A stretch of 33,804 nt of DNA from the NCBI GenBank assembly GCA_035550315.1, contig DASZPL010000006.1, forward strand, positions 1-33,804, given 5' to 3'. Positions 20,851 to 28,236 of this stretch are shown here, in pieces. The position numbers were made by a program, and so were the translations under genes. Numbering within the stretch: position 1 is the first letter of the stretch; each line of letters begins with the position of its first letter. The notes below the pieces were generated by a model. The model made no database searches. It was not told where the DNA came from and saw only the letters and a program-made list of their open reading frames with translations. This DNA is from DASZPL01 sp035550315 (GTDB taxonomy: Bacteria; Actinomycetota; Actinomycetes; JAFAQI01).

Positions 20851-21564
20851 TCACACGACGTGCGCGACTCCGGTCGTCAGCGTGAACGGCGCGGCGTCAC
20901 CGACCTGCAGCACGACCGAGCCGTGGTGGATCGCGACCAGGCTCAGCACCTTGCCGAAGACGGTGCCCTTGGTCGCCCCGGCGGCCGGCGGCTTCACGGT
21001 CGCCCAGCGGATCCGGTGGCGCGAATAGCCCAGGTCGAACGTCGCCGACTTGCTGCCACTCACGCCAAGCAGCTGCACCCACTTCGGCGGCCCGCTGATG
21101 GGTGAGCGGGTGACGGAGGGCACGGTGCCGGTCACCGGCGGCGTGCCGGTGGTCGTGGTGCCGGTCGTGCCGGTCGTCGTGGTCGAGCCGGCCGTGGTGG
21201 TGCCTGACGATGTCTGCGGTGGCAGCACGAGCGGCTGGAACGGATTGCGCGCCGTGGCGGCGGCGTGCTTGTGCAGCCGGGGCGCCGTCGGCTGGACGGC
21301 GTGCTGGGCCGCCGGCCCGCTCGACTGCGGCTGGTGGGTCGGTACGGCGCTGGGCACCGGCTGGCTCGCCGGTGTCGAGCCGTGGTGCAGCAACAGGTAG
21401 CCGACGGTCGCCAGGACCACGACGGCGACGACCACGGCCGCGATCAGCAGGAACCGCCGGTGGTTCCCCGGCTGGTGCTCAGGCTCTTCAGGCGCGGCGG
21501 CGGCACCGCCCGGCGGGGCGACCGCGGGTTGGCCGAAGGGCGGCAGCAGCGACGTTTCACTCAT
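20851..21564 (-). CDS. PilP/GspC-like pilus assembly protein, Thr-rich linker
   Basis: This 237-residue protein directly follows pilO and fills the position of pilP. Residues 1-35 are Pro/Ala-rich and cytoplasmic, a membrane helix spans about 38-60 (FLLIAAVVVAVVVLATVGYL), and a Pro/Gln/Ser-rich extracellular linker follows. Near residue 108 it has ARNPFQPLVLPP, like the RDPF/RNPF motif that opens PilP and GspC homology regions. A Thr/Gly tract covers about 120-145. The C-terminal 80 residues (WVQLLGVSGSKSATFDL to the end) look like a small beta domain. The role as PilP analogue is inferred from order and motif; a secretin partner cannot exist in a monoderm. Thr-rich tracts of this kind are often glycosylated, which is also inference. 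Confidence 0.65.
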   Translation of the reverse strand: MSETSLLPPFGQPAVAPPGGAAAAPEEPEHQPGNHRRFLLIAAVVVAVVVLATVGYLLLHHGSTPASQPVPSAVPTHQPQSSGPAAQHAVQPTAPRLHKHAAATARNPFQPLVLPPQTSSGTTTAGSTTTTGTTGTTTTGTPPVTGTVPSVTRSPISGPPKWVQLLGVSGSKSATFDLGYSRHRIRWATVKPPAAGATKGTVFGKVLSLVAIHHGSVVLQVGDAAPFTLTTGVAHVV

Positions 21565-21573
21565 CGTGGGTTC

Positions 21574-22311
21574 CTAGCTCGACGGGGCGGCCGGGGAGGC
21601 GGACGGGCTCGGCGACGGCGACGCCGTCGACCCGGACGTGGTGCCGGCCGTCGTACCGCTGCTGACTGCACCGGAGGCTTGCGCCCCCGGCACGACGTAG
21701 TAGGCCAGCGTGGACAACGTGCCGCCCAGTTCGCCCTTGGGTGCGGTCTTGTTGGCCGGCAGTGCCGGGGCGCTGCAACCGGCGCCGCCGGAGCCTGCGC
21801 TCGGGCACATCGTCCAGCCGGTGACGGTCAGTGCGCGCGGCAGGCTTTCCAGCTGCTGGAAGAACGACTCGAGGTTGGCGAACGATCCGTCGACACCGAG
21901 CGCGACCGGCAGCTGCATCACCTGTGGTCCCTTGGCCGGCGGGCCGGCGGTTGTCGCGCCGGCGACCGACAGCGGTGCGCCGGTGCCCGGTGTGATCGAG
22001 ACCAGCTCGACGCCGGCGGCAGCGGCAGCCGTGGTGAGTTCGCGCACCATCGTCGGCTCGCCGGCTCCGATCGGCAGCTTCGTGGCGAACCGTCGTAGCG
22101 CCCGCTGCTGCGCCGGCAGGTGCTTCTGCTGCGCGCGCAGCGACGCGATCTCGGACTGCAGCAGCTGGTTGGCCTGCTGCTGGTCGACGACCTGACCGCG
22201 CAGCGTCGCGGCGTGCGAGTGGGTCGGCCGGATCAGCGCGAACCAGCCAACGACCGCGACGACGGCCACGGCCAACGTGGTGAGGATCGCCCATTGGCGA
22301 GTACGAGTCAT
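21574..22311 (-). CDS. pilO: PilO-like pilus alignment protein
   Basis: PilO is a bitopic inner-membrane protein that pairs with PilN in the pilus alignment complex. The product has a short basic N-terminus, a membrane helix WAILTTLAVAVVAVVGWFAL, a predicted coiled coil around LRGQVVDQQQANQLLQSEIA, and a globular domain containing GVDGSFANLESFFQQLESLP, typical of PilO. It ends in a Ser/Pro/Ala-rich tail of about 35 residues, and a Cys pair lies in the MCPSAGSGGAGC region. I use ATG at 22311, one base after the pilN stop. An in-frame GTG at 22320 would add three residues and overlap pilN. Confidence 0.85.
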   Translation of the reverse strand: MTRTRQWAILTTLAVAVVAVVGWFALIRPTHSHAATLRGQVVDQQQANQLLQSEIASLRAQQKHLPAQQRALRRFATKLPIGAGEPTMVRELTTAAAAAGVELVSITPGTGAPLSVAGATTAGPPAKGPQVMQLPVALGVDGSFANLESFFQQLESLPRALTVTGWTMCPSAGSGGAGCSAPALPANKTAPKGELGGTLSTLAYYVVPGAQASGAVSSGTTAGTTSGSTASPSPSPSASPAAPSS

Positions 22312-22312
22312 G

Positions 22313-22990
22313 TCAGCCACCCGCCGCTGGGGTCGTCTTGTGGGCCAGTGCGCTCGGCGTGACGTCGACCGAGGACGTGAAGTCGACGACGCCGTGGTTA
22401 CCGATCGCGGCCTCGGTCGACTTGCTGAAGGTCGGGTTGGCGAAGCCGTCGACCTTCGTGAGGGCGTCGAGCCAGCTCGCCACGTCGTTGTGCCGGAACG
22501 CCACGCCGCTGAAGTTGAGGGTGCCGATCGACCCGGCCGCCGGTGCGGTAGCCGACGCGGTGGTCGATGTCGGCGCCGATGCGCCCTGCGTCGCCTGGAT
22601 CGACGTCAGCCAGACGTTGCTCGGGATCCGCAGCGCGATGTCGTTGATGAAGTACGACCACTTCACTTCCGAGGCCATCGCCTCGGTGACCAGGGCCCGT
22701 TCGGTCGCGACCGCGTTGTAGGCGGTCCGGATGCCGGCCAGGCTCCGCAACGAACGCTGCAGGTTGGCGTTGTCGGCCTGCGTCGATGCGAGCTGCGACT
22801 TGGCGTGGGAGACGGTGCTCCGCTCATGTAGGTAGATGCCGCCGACGACGACCAGCGCGAGCACCACCAGGCCGCCCATCGCGGCCTGCACCCGGCGGAA
22901 CCGTTCGGCGGCCGCCAGCTCGGGCGGCAGCAGGTTGACGCGCGGAACCTCCGTCGTCGCGACCTCTTCGAGGGTCTGCGGGATCGTCAT
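22313..22990 (-). CDS. pilN: PilN-like pilus assembly protein
   Basis: PilN links cytoplasmic PilM to membrane PilO. The 225-residue product begins with a cytoplasmic segment containing VPRVNLLPPEL at residues 15-25, equivalent to the INLLP motif that docks into PilM. A membrane helix covers about residues 38-54 (MGGLVVLALVVVGGIYL), then a coiled coil and a small domain with VWLTSIQATQG and FSGVAFRHNDVASWLDALTK. Its ATG overlaps the pilM stop (ATGA). Order pilM-pilN-pilO and matched topologies make the assignment firm. Confidence 0.88.
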   Translation of the reverse strand: MTIPQTLEEVATTEVPRVNLLPPELAAAERFRRVQAAMGGLVVLALVVVGGIYLHERSTVSHAKSQLASTQADNANLQRSLRSLAGIRTAYNAVATERALVTEAMASEVKWSYFINDIALRIPSNVWLTSIQATQGASAPTSTTASATAPAAGSIGTLNFSGVAFRHNDVASWLDALTKVDGFANPTFSKSTEAAIGNHGVVDFTSSVDVTPSALAHKTTPAAGG

Positions 22991-24066
22991 GATGCCTCTG
23001 CCATGGCCAGGCCCACGGAGACCGCGAGCTGCGAGTCGACTGCCTCAAGCTGCTCCGGCCCAAGCCCGGTCTTGCCGACCCGGATGGCGGCGAGCGCGGA
23101 ACCGCGCTGCACCGGCAGCTGCACGGTGGTCGCGAGCCGCTGACCGAGACCGGGCAGCAGCCCGCCACCACCGGAGAGCACGACCCGGCGGACTTGCAGG
23201 GCGCCGGGCTGGGTGGCGTAGTAGGCAAGCGAACCGCGCACCTCGTCGAGGAAGGCGCCGGCGGTCGAGTCGATAACGCCGGCAGCCGGATGCAGCACCG
23301 GCATCGGCGCGGAGCCGACGGACACGCCGAGCTCTTGCTTCACCGACTCGGCCTGCTCGAACGGCACACCCATCCGCTCGCTGACCGCGTCGGTGACGTT
23401 GTCGCCGCCCATCGGCAGGATGCGGACGAAGCGAGGTACGCCGTTTTGGTGAACGACGATGTTGGTGACCTTGGCGCCGACATCGACCAGCGCTTCGGCG
23501 TTGCCGTGCAGCTCGGGATTGACGCCGAGCGCGTCCACCTCGCCGAGACTGCGGAGGACCGCGAACGCGGTCAGGTCGATCCGGCTGGTGCGCAGGCCCG
23601 CCCGCTTCACGGCGTCGAGCAGGTTGCTCACCATCTCGCGGGAGGCGGCGACGATCAGGATCCGGATGGTCCGGGCGCCGTCCGCCTCGGTCACCTCCGC
23701 CATCGGGTGGTAGTCGAGGATCGCCTGCTCGACAGGGATCGGCAGGTAGTCCTGCACCTGCATCGCCAGCGAGCCGCGCAGCTCGTTGGCCGGCATCCAC
23801 GGCAGGTCCACCTGCCGGACGATCACGCGCTGGTTGGCGACGCCGAGAACCACCCGCTTCGTGCTGAAGCCGGTGCCCGACCACAACCGCCGCAGCGCGT
23901 CGGCGACCAGTTGCGGGTCCGCAACCTCGCCATCGCGGACCGCGCCGGGTGGCAGCGCCACCTGGCCGAACCGCTGCAACGTCGCGCCGCTGCGACCGAA
24001 CGACATCTCAGCGGCACGGACCGCGGAGGTGCCGACGTCGAGGCCGACGGTCGTTCGTGCTGCCAC
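22987..24066 (-). CDS. pilM: PilM, actin-like pilus assembly ATPase
   Basis: PilM is a cytoplasmic actin-fold protein that binds the PilN N-terminus and helps couple the pilus motor to the membrane complex. The product has the actin-type phosphate-1 motif TVGLDVGTSAVRAAEM at its start, LVDVGAKVTNIVV for phosphate-2, and VVLSGGGGLLPGLGQRLA for the adenosine motif. The segment MQVQDYLPIPVEQAILDYHP is characteristic of PilM. I chose GTG at 24066 because GGGAGG (24078-24073) precedes it by six bases and it puts the actin motif at the N-terminus. An upstream in-frame start at 24108 would add 14 unrelated residues. Confidence 0.92.
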   Translation of the reverse strand: MAARTTVGLDVGTSAVRAAEMSFGRSGATLQRFGQVALPPGAVRDGEVADPQLVADALRRLWSGTGFSTKRVVLGVANQRVIVRQVDLPWMPANELRGSLAMQVQDYLPIPVEQAILDYHPMAEVTEADGARTIRILIVAASREMVSNLLDAVKRAGLRTSRIDLTAFAVLRSLGEVDALGVNPELHGNAEALVDVGAKVTNIVVHQNGVPRFVRILPMGGDNVTDAVSERMGVPFEQAESVKQELGVSVGSAPMPVLHPAAGVIDSTAGAFLDEVRGSLAYYATQPGALQVRRVVLSGGGGLLPGLGQRLATTVQLPVQRGSALAAIRVGKTGLGPEQLEAVDSQLAVSVGLAMAEAS

Positions 24067-24169
24067 TCGTGTCCTCCCTGGGCATCGGGGTCCGGGCGTG
24101 GTGGCCACGGGTTGCCCCTCAGCAAGCAGATCGGCCGGTGGGCGGGCGGGCTTGAGAGCGAAGCGGGGG

Positions 24170-24949
24170 TTAGCCCAAGCCGTGGGTGTAGGCGTGGCCG
24201 AGCGGGTGTCCGGCGTAGATACCGATCAGGACGCCGACCAGCATGAACGGGCCGAACGGCACCCGGGTCTTGCGGCCGGCGCCGGAGAAGACGACCAGCC
24301 CGAGGCTGACCACCGCGCCGACCACGAAGGCAGCGAACGCGCCGACGACCAGCTGCGCCCAGCCGAGCCAGCCGAGGTAGAGCCCGAGGACGCCGGCCAG
24401 CTTCACGTCACCCAAGCCCATGCCGGACGGGTAGACGAACCAGAGCAAACCGTAGAACCCGAACAGGATTGCCATCGCGATGGCGGCGCGGCCGAGGTGG
24501 TCGAAGTGACCGGTCACGCCCGCGGCGATGGCGAGCAATCCGAGCCCGACGGGATAGGACGGCAACGTCAGTGCGTCGGGCAGTCGCTGCACGTCGAGGT
24601 CGATCAACGCCAGTCCGATGCCGACGGCAGCGAGATACAGGTACGCCGGCAGCACCGCGGTCGCCCCGAAGTGCACCGCGAACGCCGCGAACAGGCCGGC
24701 GGTCGCCAACTCGACGATCGGGTAGCGCACCGAGATCCGGGTGCCACAGCTGCGACAGCGGCCGCGCAGCAGCAGCCATGAGACGACGGGGACGTTGTCG
24801 CGCGGGGCGATCGCCACGTCGCAGTCCGGGCAGTGCGACGGCGGTGACACCACCGACTCGTCGCGCGGCACCCGCCAGATCACGACATTGAGGAACGAGC
24901 CGATTGCCAGGCCGGCGATGCCGCAGAACACCGCTACGACCGCCGTCAC
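24170..24949 (-). CDS. pilD: Type IV prepilin peptidase
   Basis: PilD is the membrane aspartyl protease that cleaves and N-methylates prepilins. The 259-residue protein is polytopic. It has the N-terminal motif IAGLAIGSFLNVVIWRVPR, a cytoplasmic zinc-type domain with CPDC and CRSC (about residues 40-70), the first catalytic Asp in ALIDLDVQRLPDALT, and the second in MGLGDVKLAGVLGLYLG (GxGDxxL). The Cys-containing domain suggests both cleavage and methylation. The start is GTG at 24949 with AAGGTGG six bases upstream, after the hairpin that follows pilA. A 103-base gap without recognisable features separates it from pilM. Confidence 0.95.
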   Translation of the reverse strand: MTAVVAVFCGIAGLAIGSFLNVVIWRVPRDESVVSPPSHCPDCDVAIAPRDNVPVVSWLLLRGRCRSCGTRISVRYPIVELATAGLFAAFAVHFGATAVLPAYLYLAAVGIGLALIDLDVQRLPDALTLPSYPVGLGLLAIAAGVTGHFDHLGRAAIAMAILFGFYGLLWFVYPSGMGLGDVKLAGVLGLYLGWLGWAQLVVGAFAAFVVGAVVSLGLVVFSGAGRKTRVPFGPFMLVGVLIGIYAGHPLGHAYTHGLG

Positions 24950-24978
24950 GTCACGCCACCTTAGGTTGCCGGGAACGG

Positions 24979-25012
24979 TGGAGGGGCGGACCCGATCGGG
25001 CCCGCCCCTCCA
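24979..25012 (-). terminator. Strong hairpin downstream of pilA
   Basis: Arms TGGAGGGGCGG (24979-24989) and CCGCCCCTCCA (25002-25012) pair over 11 bases and enclose the palindrome CCCGATCGGG (24991-25000). The hairpin lies 14 bases after the pilA stop and has no U-tract. It is probably a partial terminator or 3'-end stabiliser that lets the pilin message greatly exceed that of downstream pilD-pilM. Confidence 0.7.
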
Positions 25013-25026
25013 GTGGTGCTACTCGA

Positions 25027-25494
25027 CTAGCTGCTGAGGGCCGTCGGGTAGTCGGTCGACGAGCACGAGGTGACGGATGACGGCTGCTGGCCGCCCTTGT
25101 CGCTCTCGTAGACCCAGTCGTGCGACGACGGGCCCGAGCTCGAGCCCTGCAGGCAGTAGGCACTGCCGTCGGCCGTGGCGAACGCCGCGACAGACGTGCC
25201 GTTCGAGATGTTGGCGGTCTCGGTGTTGGTGCCGTCGGACATCGTGACCGTCGTGCCACTCACGGTCACGGAGGTCGGGTAGGCACCGTTGTCGGTGTAG
25301 AAGCTCTCCATGTTGATCGCAACGGTGTGCAGGTCGCTCTCAACCGCGGCGTCGTGGCCCTTGCTGCGCTGGTTCAGGAAAACGGGGATCGCGATCGCGG
25401 CCAGGATGCCGATGATGATGATGACGACCAGGAGCTCGATGAGAGTGAAGCCACCCTCTCGCTCCTCCTGGAGCTTGCGGAGCCTTGCAAGCAT
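25027..25494 (-). CDS. pilA: Type IV major pilin precursor
   Basis: The 155-residue prepilin has a 15-residue leader (MLARLRKLQEEREGG), cleavage after Gly15, and a mature N-terminus FTLIELLVVIIIIGILAA with Phe1 and Glu5, the class IVa signature. The helix continues to IPVFLNQRSKGHDAAVESD, and the C-terminal domain has two Cys residues (in AYCLQ and TSCSS) that could close the pilin D-region loop. I chose ATG at 25494 because CGGAAGGA precedes it by six bases and gives a normal leader; the frame continues upstream only through the riboswitch region. It sits between a c-di-GMP riboswitch and a strong hairpin, marking a separately controlled, highly expressed unit. Confidence 0.95.
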   Translation of the reverse strand: MLARLRKLQEEREGGFTLIELLVVIIIIGILAAIAIPVFLNQRSKGHDAAVESDLHTVAINMESFYTDNGAYPTSVTVSGTTVTMSDGTNTETANISNGTSVAAFATADGSAYCLQGSSSGPSSHDWVYESDKGGQQPSSVTSCSSTDYPTALSS

Positions 25495-25500
25495 TGCGGG

Positions 25501-25564
25501 TCCTTCCGGTAGCGGTGTGAGTCGCGCGTTCGATCCCCCTCGCGCGGCTCCTCCGGTTCGGAGG
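25501..25564 (-). promoter_or_regulatory. Putative expression platform of the pilA riboswitch
   Basis: CCTCCG (25564-25559) can pair with CGGAGG (25555-25550) around an AAC loop, or with the Shine-Dalgarno region CGGAAGG (25508-25502) leaving one bulged A. A CGCGCG/CGCGCG stem can form in between. Mutually exclusive pairings of this kind suggest control of pilA translation by exposing or hiding the ribosome-binding site. Which ligand state favours which fold cannot be told from sequence. Confidence 0.45.
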
Positions 25565-25574
25565 TGCCGGCTGA

Positions 25575-25653
25575 GGCAACCCGGCCGACTCACCGAGATG
25601 AGTCCCGTGGCTTTGCGGCCCCGCCTCGCGGCGGGTGTGCCCTGTGCTCTGCC
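25575..25653 (-). promoter_or_regulatory. Cyclic-di-GMP-I (GEMM-I) riboswitch aptamer
   Basis: Minus-strand RNA aligns closely with the Vibrio Vc2 c-di-GMP-I aptamer. P1 is GGCAGA (25653-25648) with GUUGCC (25580-25575), where Vc2 has GGUCAC with GUUACC, so the third pair is compensated (U-A to C-G). The conserved strand GCACAGGGCACACC follows, then P2 as CCCGCC/GGCGGG capped by the GNRA loop GCGA (25635-25620), then CGCAAAGCC (25617-25609). P3 contains GACUCA/UGAGUC (25604-25587), and GGCCGGGUUGCC closes the fold. The base equivalent to Vc2 G20 (my recollection of numbering; 25641) is G, favouring c-di-GMP over cGAMP. It lies 80 bases upstream of the pilA start. Confidence 0.88.
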
Positions 25654-25690
25654 GTGCGGCTCGTTGACACCACTGGTTTCGTCCGCCCCG

Positions 25691-25714
25691 CGAGTGGCGT
25701 GAATACGCCGCTCG
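25691..25714 (-). terminator. Hairpin just after pilC stop
   Basis: CGAGCGGCGT and ACGCCACTCG pair with one mismatch around an ATTC loop, ten bases after the pilC TAG. It may end or attenuate the pilB-pilT-pilC message, or be a processing site before the pilA leader. No U-tract follows, and I could not find a convincing pilA promoter between it and the aptamer. Confidence 0.45.
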
Positions 25715-25724
25715 GGTGAAAGCC

Positions 25725-26951
25725 CTAGCCGTTGATGTGGTTGTAGACGTCGAACATCGGCAGGTAGAGACAGATCACCATCGCGCCGACCAGGCCGCCG
25801 AGCACGGCAATCATGATCGGCTCGATCAGCGCGGTCAGCGACTCGGTGGTCGCCTCGACCTCCTGGTCGTAGTACTCGGCGATCTTCGCCAGCATGCTGT
25901 CGAGCGCACCGGTCTCTTCACCGACCGCCATCATCTGCACGACCATCGATGGGAACACGGCATGGCTCTTCAGCGGCTGGCTCAACGACTCGCCCTGCCG
26001 GACGCTCGACTGCACGTCACGGACGGCGGCGGTGATAGTCCAGTTGCCGGTCGTGTCGGCGACGACATCCAGCGCCTGCAGGATCGGGACGCCGCAGCGC
26101 AGCATGGTGCCCAGGTTGCGGGCAAACCGGGCGAGCGCGACCTTCTGGAACAGCGGCCCGAAGATCGGCACCTTCAGCTTCAGCGGGTCGACCCGCCGGC
26201 GTACGTCCTCGCGATCGCGAATCTTGCGCCAGCCGATGAAGCCGAGCACGGCGGAAATCGCGGTGATCGGCAGGATGAACTTCATCGCGTGCGAGATGTC
26301 GACCAGCAACAGCGTCGGCGCCGGCAGCTTCGTGCCCAGCGACGTAAAGATCTTGGCGAATGACGGGACGACGAACGTCAGCATTACAATCAGCGCAACC
26401 CCGGCGATGCCGGCGACCACGATCGGATAGGTCATCGCTGACTTGATCTTGCTGCGGAGCTTGACCTCGGCCTCGTAGTTCTCCGCGATCTGGAGCAGCA
26501 CCTGGTCGAGGAACCCGCCGACCTCGCCCGCCTTGCACAGGTTGACCATCAGCGGCGGGAACACCTTGGGGTGCTTGGCCATGGCGGCCGACAACGCCGA
26601 CCCCGCCTCGACGTCGTTGCGGACCAGGCCGATGACCCGCGCGAGCTCTTTGTTCTCGACCTGGTCGGCGAGGATCGACAGGGCGCGCATCAGCGACAAC
26701 CCGGAGTTGATCATCGTGGCGAACTGCCGCGCGAAGAGCGCCAGCTCCTTGAGCTTGACCCGCTTGCCGAGGCCCGGGATCCGCAGCTCCCGGTTCATCC
26801 CGACGTTGGCCTGCTCGACCGACACCGGCGCGTAGCCCATCGACTTCAGCCGCTGGACCAGCGCGGCCTCGCTCTCGGCGGCCAGCTCGCCGGTGACGAG
26901 CTTGCCGCTGCGGTCGCGGACGGCGTACTTGAACTGGGCGGACGTCGGCAT
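25725..26951 (-). CDS. pilC: PilC, type IV pilus inner-membrane platform protein
   Basis: PilC is the membrane platform on which PilB and PilT act. The 408-residue product has two related GspF/PilC domains. The first, at about residues 60-185, begins KLKELALFARQFATMINSGLSLMRAL. The second, from about residue 270, begins ALARFARNLGTMLRCGVPILQALD. Membrane helices lie near VVAGIAGVALIVMLTFVV, near residue 220, and at the C-terminus (LIEPIMIAVLGGLVGAMVIC). The N-terminal FKYAVRDRSGKLVTGELAAESE is standard. I chose ATG at 26951, two bases after the pilT stop; the upstream extension overlaps pilT. Confidence 0.95.
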   Translation of the reverse strand: MPTSAQFKYAVRDRSGKLVTGELAAESEAALVQRLKSMGYAPVSVEQANVGMNRELRIPGLGKRVKLKELALFARQFATMINSGLSLMRALSILADQVENKELARVIGLVRNDVEAGSALSAAMAKHPKVFPPLMVNLCKAGEVGGFLDQVLLQIAENYEAEVKLRSKIKSAMTYPIVVAGIAGVALIVMLTFVVPSFAKIFTSLGTKLPAPTLLLVDISHAMKFILPITAISAVLGFIGWRKIRDREDVRRRVDPLKLKVPIFGPLFQKVALARFARNLGTMLRCGVPILQALDVVADTTGNWTITAAVRDVQSSVRQGESLSQPLKSHAVFPSMVVQMMAVGEETGALDSMLAKIAEYYDQEVEATTESLTALIEPIMIAVLGGLVGAMVICLYLPMFDVYNHING

Positions 26952-26953
26952 CG

Positions 26954-28198
26954 TCAGCTCCGGCCGCAGAGCCGGTTGAAGTCCTCGACGTGGTGGCACT
27001 TGTCGAGGCCGACCTCGTAGCTGATGCGGCCGCTGCGCACCAACTCGGCCAGATGCTGGTCGAGGGTGTGCATGCCGTGCTGCGCACCGGCCTGGAGCGC
27101 CGAGTAGAGCTGGTGGGTCTTGCCCTCACGGATCAGGTTGCGCACCGCCGGCGTCGCGACCAGCACCTCGGTCGCGACCACCCGGCTCGAGCCGTCCACC
27201 GACTTGCACAGCGTCTGGCAGACGACGCCTTGCAGGGCGCCGGCGAGCTGCACCCGGATCTGCTGCTGCTGGTGCGGCGGGAAGACGTCGACGATCCGGT
27301 CGACGGTCTGCGCGGCATCCTGGGTGTGCAGTGTTGCGAAGACGAGGTGGCCGGTCTCGGCGGCGGTCAGCGCGACCGAGATGGTCTCGAGGTCACGCAT
27401 TTCGCCGACCAGGATGATGTCCGGGTCCTGGCGGAGCACGTGCTTGAGCGCCTCCTGGAACGAGCGGGTGTCCTCGCCGACCTCGCGCTGGTTGACCAGG
27501 CAGCCCTTGTGGGTGTGCAGGAACTCGATCGGGTCCTCGACGGTCATGATGTGGTCACGGCGCTGCCGGTTCGCCAGGTCGACCAACGCCGCCAGCGTCG
27601 TCGACTTGCCGGAGCCGGTCGGGCCGGTGACGAGGACGAACCCGCGCGGCAGCGTCGCGAAGTTGCCGACGGCGGGCGGGATACCGAGGTCCTCCAGCTG
27701 CCGGATCTCGTGCGGGATCAACCGGAACGCCGCGCCCAGCGCGTCGCGCTGGCGGTAGATGTTCACCCGGAACCGACCTCGGCCGGGCAGGGAGTACGCC
27801 AGGTCGAGCTCGAGCGCGGCTTCGAAGGTCTCGCGCTGCTTCTGGGTGAGAACGGCGTAGATCATCCGCTGCACGACCGCTGCCGTGAGGACCGGCTGGT
27901 CGTCGAGCGCGACGAGGGTGCCGTTGATCCGCAGCATCGGCGGCGCACCGGCCGTCAGGTGGAGGTCGGATGCGCCGCGTTCCTCGCAGGCGATCAGCAG
28001 GTCGGTGAGCCGGCCCGCGTCCGCGGTGCCATCCCCCTCGACCGGGCGGCGCGCCACCGCACTGGGCGGGGCGGTAGCCGCGCCGTCCGGTTCCGGGGCC
28101 GGCGCCACCAGCGGCGCTGGATCGAGCGTCTCGGCGGTCGTCGGCACCCAGTCCGCTGGCGACGGGGGCGCGATTTTCGTAGCGGACTGGCGCTTCAC
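26954..28198 (-). CDS. pilT: PilT, pilus retraction ATPase
   Basis: PilT powers pilus retraction. The conserved part (about residues 63-414) has GASDLHLTAGAPP, Walker A GPTGSGKSTTLAAL, the Asp box MTVEDPIEFLHTHK, Walker B PDIILVGEMRDLET, the His box HLVFATLHTQDA, and the PilT-specific VRNLIREGKTHQLYSALQAG. It lacks the tetra-cysteine insert of PilB. The assumed GTG start at 28198 gives 414 residues, including an N-terminal Pro/Ala-rich tail of about 62 residues not found in typical PilT of about 350. No good ribosome-binding site precedes that GTG. Later GTG codons (VPTTAET, VARRPVEG) are possible starts, so the N-terminus is uncertain. Confidence 0.92.
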   Translation of the reverse strand: MKRQSATKIAPPSPADWVPTTAETLDPAPLVAPAPEPDGAATAPPSAVARRPVEGDGTADAGRLTDLLIACEERGASDLHLTAGAPPMLRINGTLVALDDQPVLTAAVVQRMIYAVLTQKQRETFEAALELDLAYSLPGRGRFRVNIYRQRDALGAAFRLIPHEIRQLEDLGIPPAVGNFATLPRGFVLVTGPTGSGKSTTLAALVDLANRQRRDHIMTVEDPIEFLHTHKGCLVNQREVGEDTRSFQEALKHVLRQDPDIILVGEMRDLETISVALTAAETGHLVFATLHTQDAAQTVDRIVDVFPPHQQQQIRVQLAGALQGVVCQTLCKSVDGSSRVVATEVLVATPAVRNLIREGKTHQLYSALQAGAQHGMHTLDQHLAELVRSGRISYEVGLDKCHHVEDFNRLCGRS

Positions 28199-28236
28199 GT
28201 CTGCTGCATCGGACGCGCGCCTGGCCCGCTTAAGCG

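Noticed and set aside
21121..21210. Tandem-like GTGCCGGTC repeats on the plus strand
   Set aside because: They encode the Thr/Gly/Pro-rich tract of the PilP-like protein and are imperfect, so they are explained by the protein's low complexity.
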